DNA from: Azorinus chamasolen
Taxonomy: Eukaryota > Mollusca > Bivalvia > Cardiida > Solecurtidae
Direction: 5' to 3'
Assembly: GCA_963576725.1 (NCBI GenBank)
Contig: OY755237.1
Span: forward strand, 64,767,423 to 64,831,422
DNA: 64,000 nucleotides
Part shown: positions 62,649 through 64,000 of the stretch, in pieces
Layout of the letters: each line of letters starts with the position of its first letter
How positions within the stretch are numbered: the first letter of the stretch is position 1
Notes under the pieces: generated by a model
What the model saw: only the letters and a program-made list of their open reading frames with translations
What the model was told of the DNA's origin: nothing
The model's database searches: none
Program-made: the position numbers and the translations under genes

Positions 62649-64000
62649 TACATGCCGAACCGCAACGCCAAACCACGGGCCTTTAACCAATCAGAATTAC
62701 CCTTACATAAAAAGGTATGGTATAATCAAAGAGCAACCCGCTGTTACTTGTGCGTTCTCGCGGCTTCGATATATTACTTCGATTTGCGTCGATAAATATA
62801 TTTCTCGCTGTATGTATTTGTATTATTCTGAACCTCAACTTACGGAACTATAATTGTTCTGATACTGATTTATGGCTTGGAATTATAAGTTTTACTATAT
62901 TTACCTAGATCTAGCCACAAAATAACCTCCACACCTACTGTAACATTGTTAGAAACAAGTTCTGAAACTATTTATCAGTATGTTTTGCGGTGAGTATGGG
63001 TAAGGATTTATTTTGCTCTATAATCAATTCGACCAGTTGACTGTTCGGCTGATATATATGTAGCTATAATATAAGCTAGAAATACAGATATATTTAGGTG
63101 TTGTTTTATTTCGAAAAGTATCAGTATTATCACCAGTTATGTATATAAAACGTTAACCCTTTCCCTCATAATTCCGCATTTTCTCGTACTAGAAACAGAG
63201 AAGACACATAGCAGAACCTGTATTCCATGAATACACCTTTCTACCCCTATGCGAACAGAAGAGACCAAGGTCTGCCATTGCCAACACTTCCTGTTTCCAT
63301 GTGCATTAAAATAATTTAATTAACATTCATTATTTCATATTTTCTTTATATATATTTATTCCATAAACACGACTTTCTGTGCCTGTGCAAACAGTGTATA
63401 CCCAGATCATATTACTCAGCGTCTCATCAGGATTCAAGACTGCCAATAAATATTGCTTTAGTTCTATACGACCAAAACTGATATTGTTATCATAATCGGC
63501 GAGCGGACCTATGCGTAATTAAAACTGATCAAAGCAATACACCAAACTTGTAGAATTACCTCTTTGCACGCTAAGTAATTTTGCGTCTAAAGTGATCATA
63601 AGACGTTGCCTACTTCAGTTCTTCAATGACGTGCATTTGGATACTGAAGAAACTTCGTGTAACTTGGCGTCTAATATGGATCATATCTGTTATCATGGTT
63701 TTGTAACTAGCATACGTTGAGTAAATGTAATAGTTTACTATTACGTGAACATATATAAATATTCTTCAGGCAAAGGGTAAATAGAACTATGACAACCTGG
63801 AATGTTAGAATTGATCAACAAAGTTACTGGATCTGTTACATATACTTGCTGCCATCGAATTCTGGATCAGACTTCGGTTTGAATTCACAGCCACATGCTT
63901 TCAAACAAAAGCATGTGCACTATGTTGAAATGTTCTGTTGTGTACCAATATGGGTCAGTAAGGTTATATACGGTTACATGTTTGTTGTCTATGTATCTAT

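Larger units (their letters stand above)
44582..64000. other. Gene-free, repeat-rich region
   Basis: No exon with a recognisable domain or PON similarity was found on either strand. Apart from the repeats listed individually, the longer unassigned stretches (47240-48430, 49170-50260, 54690-55225, 55950-56520, 56740-57820, 59040-59300, 59530-60450, 61720-62460, 62900-64000) are AT-rich with scattered hairpin relics. The left end of another TTAACCCTTTCCC element lies at 63152; I could not define its right end. Confidence 0.45.

Noticed and set aside
62320..62853. 177-residue plus-strand frame
   Set aside because: Most of it is the palindromic array element copy 3; the remainder has no recognisable domain.

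Overview
The window is animal nuclear DNA, most likely from a bivalve mollusc. Genes are split by GT-AG introns, the sequence is AT-rich, and it is packed with palindromic MITEs, Penelope-like retroelement copies and minisatellites. A dreissenid-type mussel is my impression from the repeat style; I cannot prove the species.

Two paralogous paraoxonase/arylesterase (PON) family genes lie head to head. Gene A is on the minus strand, with start codon at 13711 and exons 1-8 running down to 766; its last exon lies beyond the left edge. Gene B is on the plus strand, complete in nine exons from 19728 to 44581, and encodes 353 residues, close to the 355 of human PON1. Internal exon lengths and all visible intron phases are identical between A and B, and exon 1 differs by one codon. 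Every catalytic-site position I could align is kept in both. Gene B alone has changed the two side-chain ligands of the second (structural) calcium.

Region by region. 1-13711: gene A, with compact introns holding MITEs and small retroelement pieces. 13712-19727: a 6-kb divergent spacer with a 5'-truncated Penelope-like fragment about 150 bp from the gene A start, a TTAA-flanked MITE and a 36-bp minisatellite. 19728-44581: gene B. Its intron 3 holds a dead Penelope-like element (23083-27561) with an N-terminal GIY-YIG endonuclease before the reverse transcriptase. Its intron 7 holds an 11.4-kb Polinton/Maverick-type element (31532-42918) with inverted repeats of about 640 bp, AG...CT ends and a perfect 6-bp target duplication. 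Inside that element are frameshifted zinc-finger and basic ORFs in a GC-rich island, plus nested insertions. 44582-64000: no gene found. This part holds TTAA-flanked (piggyBac-like) MITEs, long hairpin elements, a foldback element with tandem-repeat arms, a tRNA-like relic, and a duplicate of the gene A exon-1 neighbourhood that lacks exon 1.

The two PON genes are the only host genes I can support. Nested insertions with paralogous empty sites (left versus right Polinton arm; 13-kb versus 58-kb duplicate) let several insertions be ordered and their target duplications read directly.
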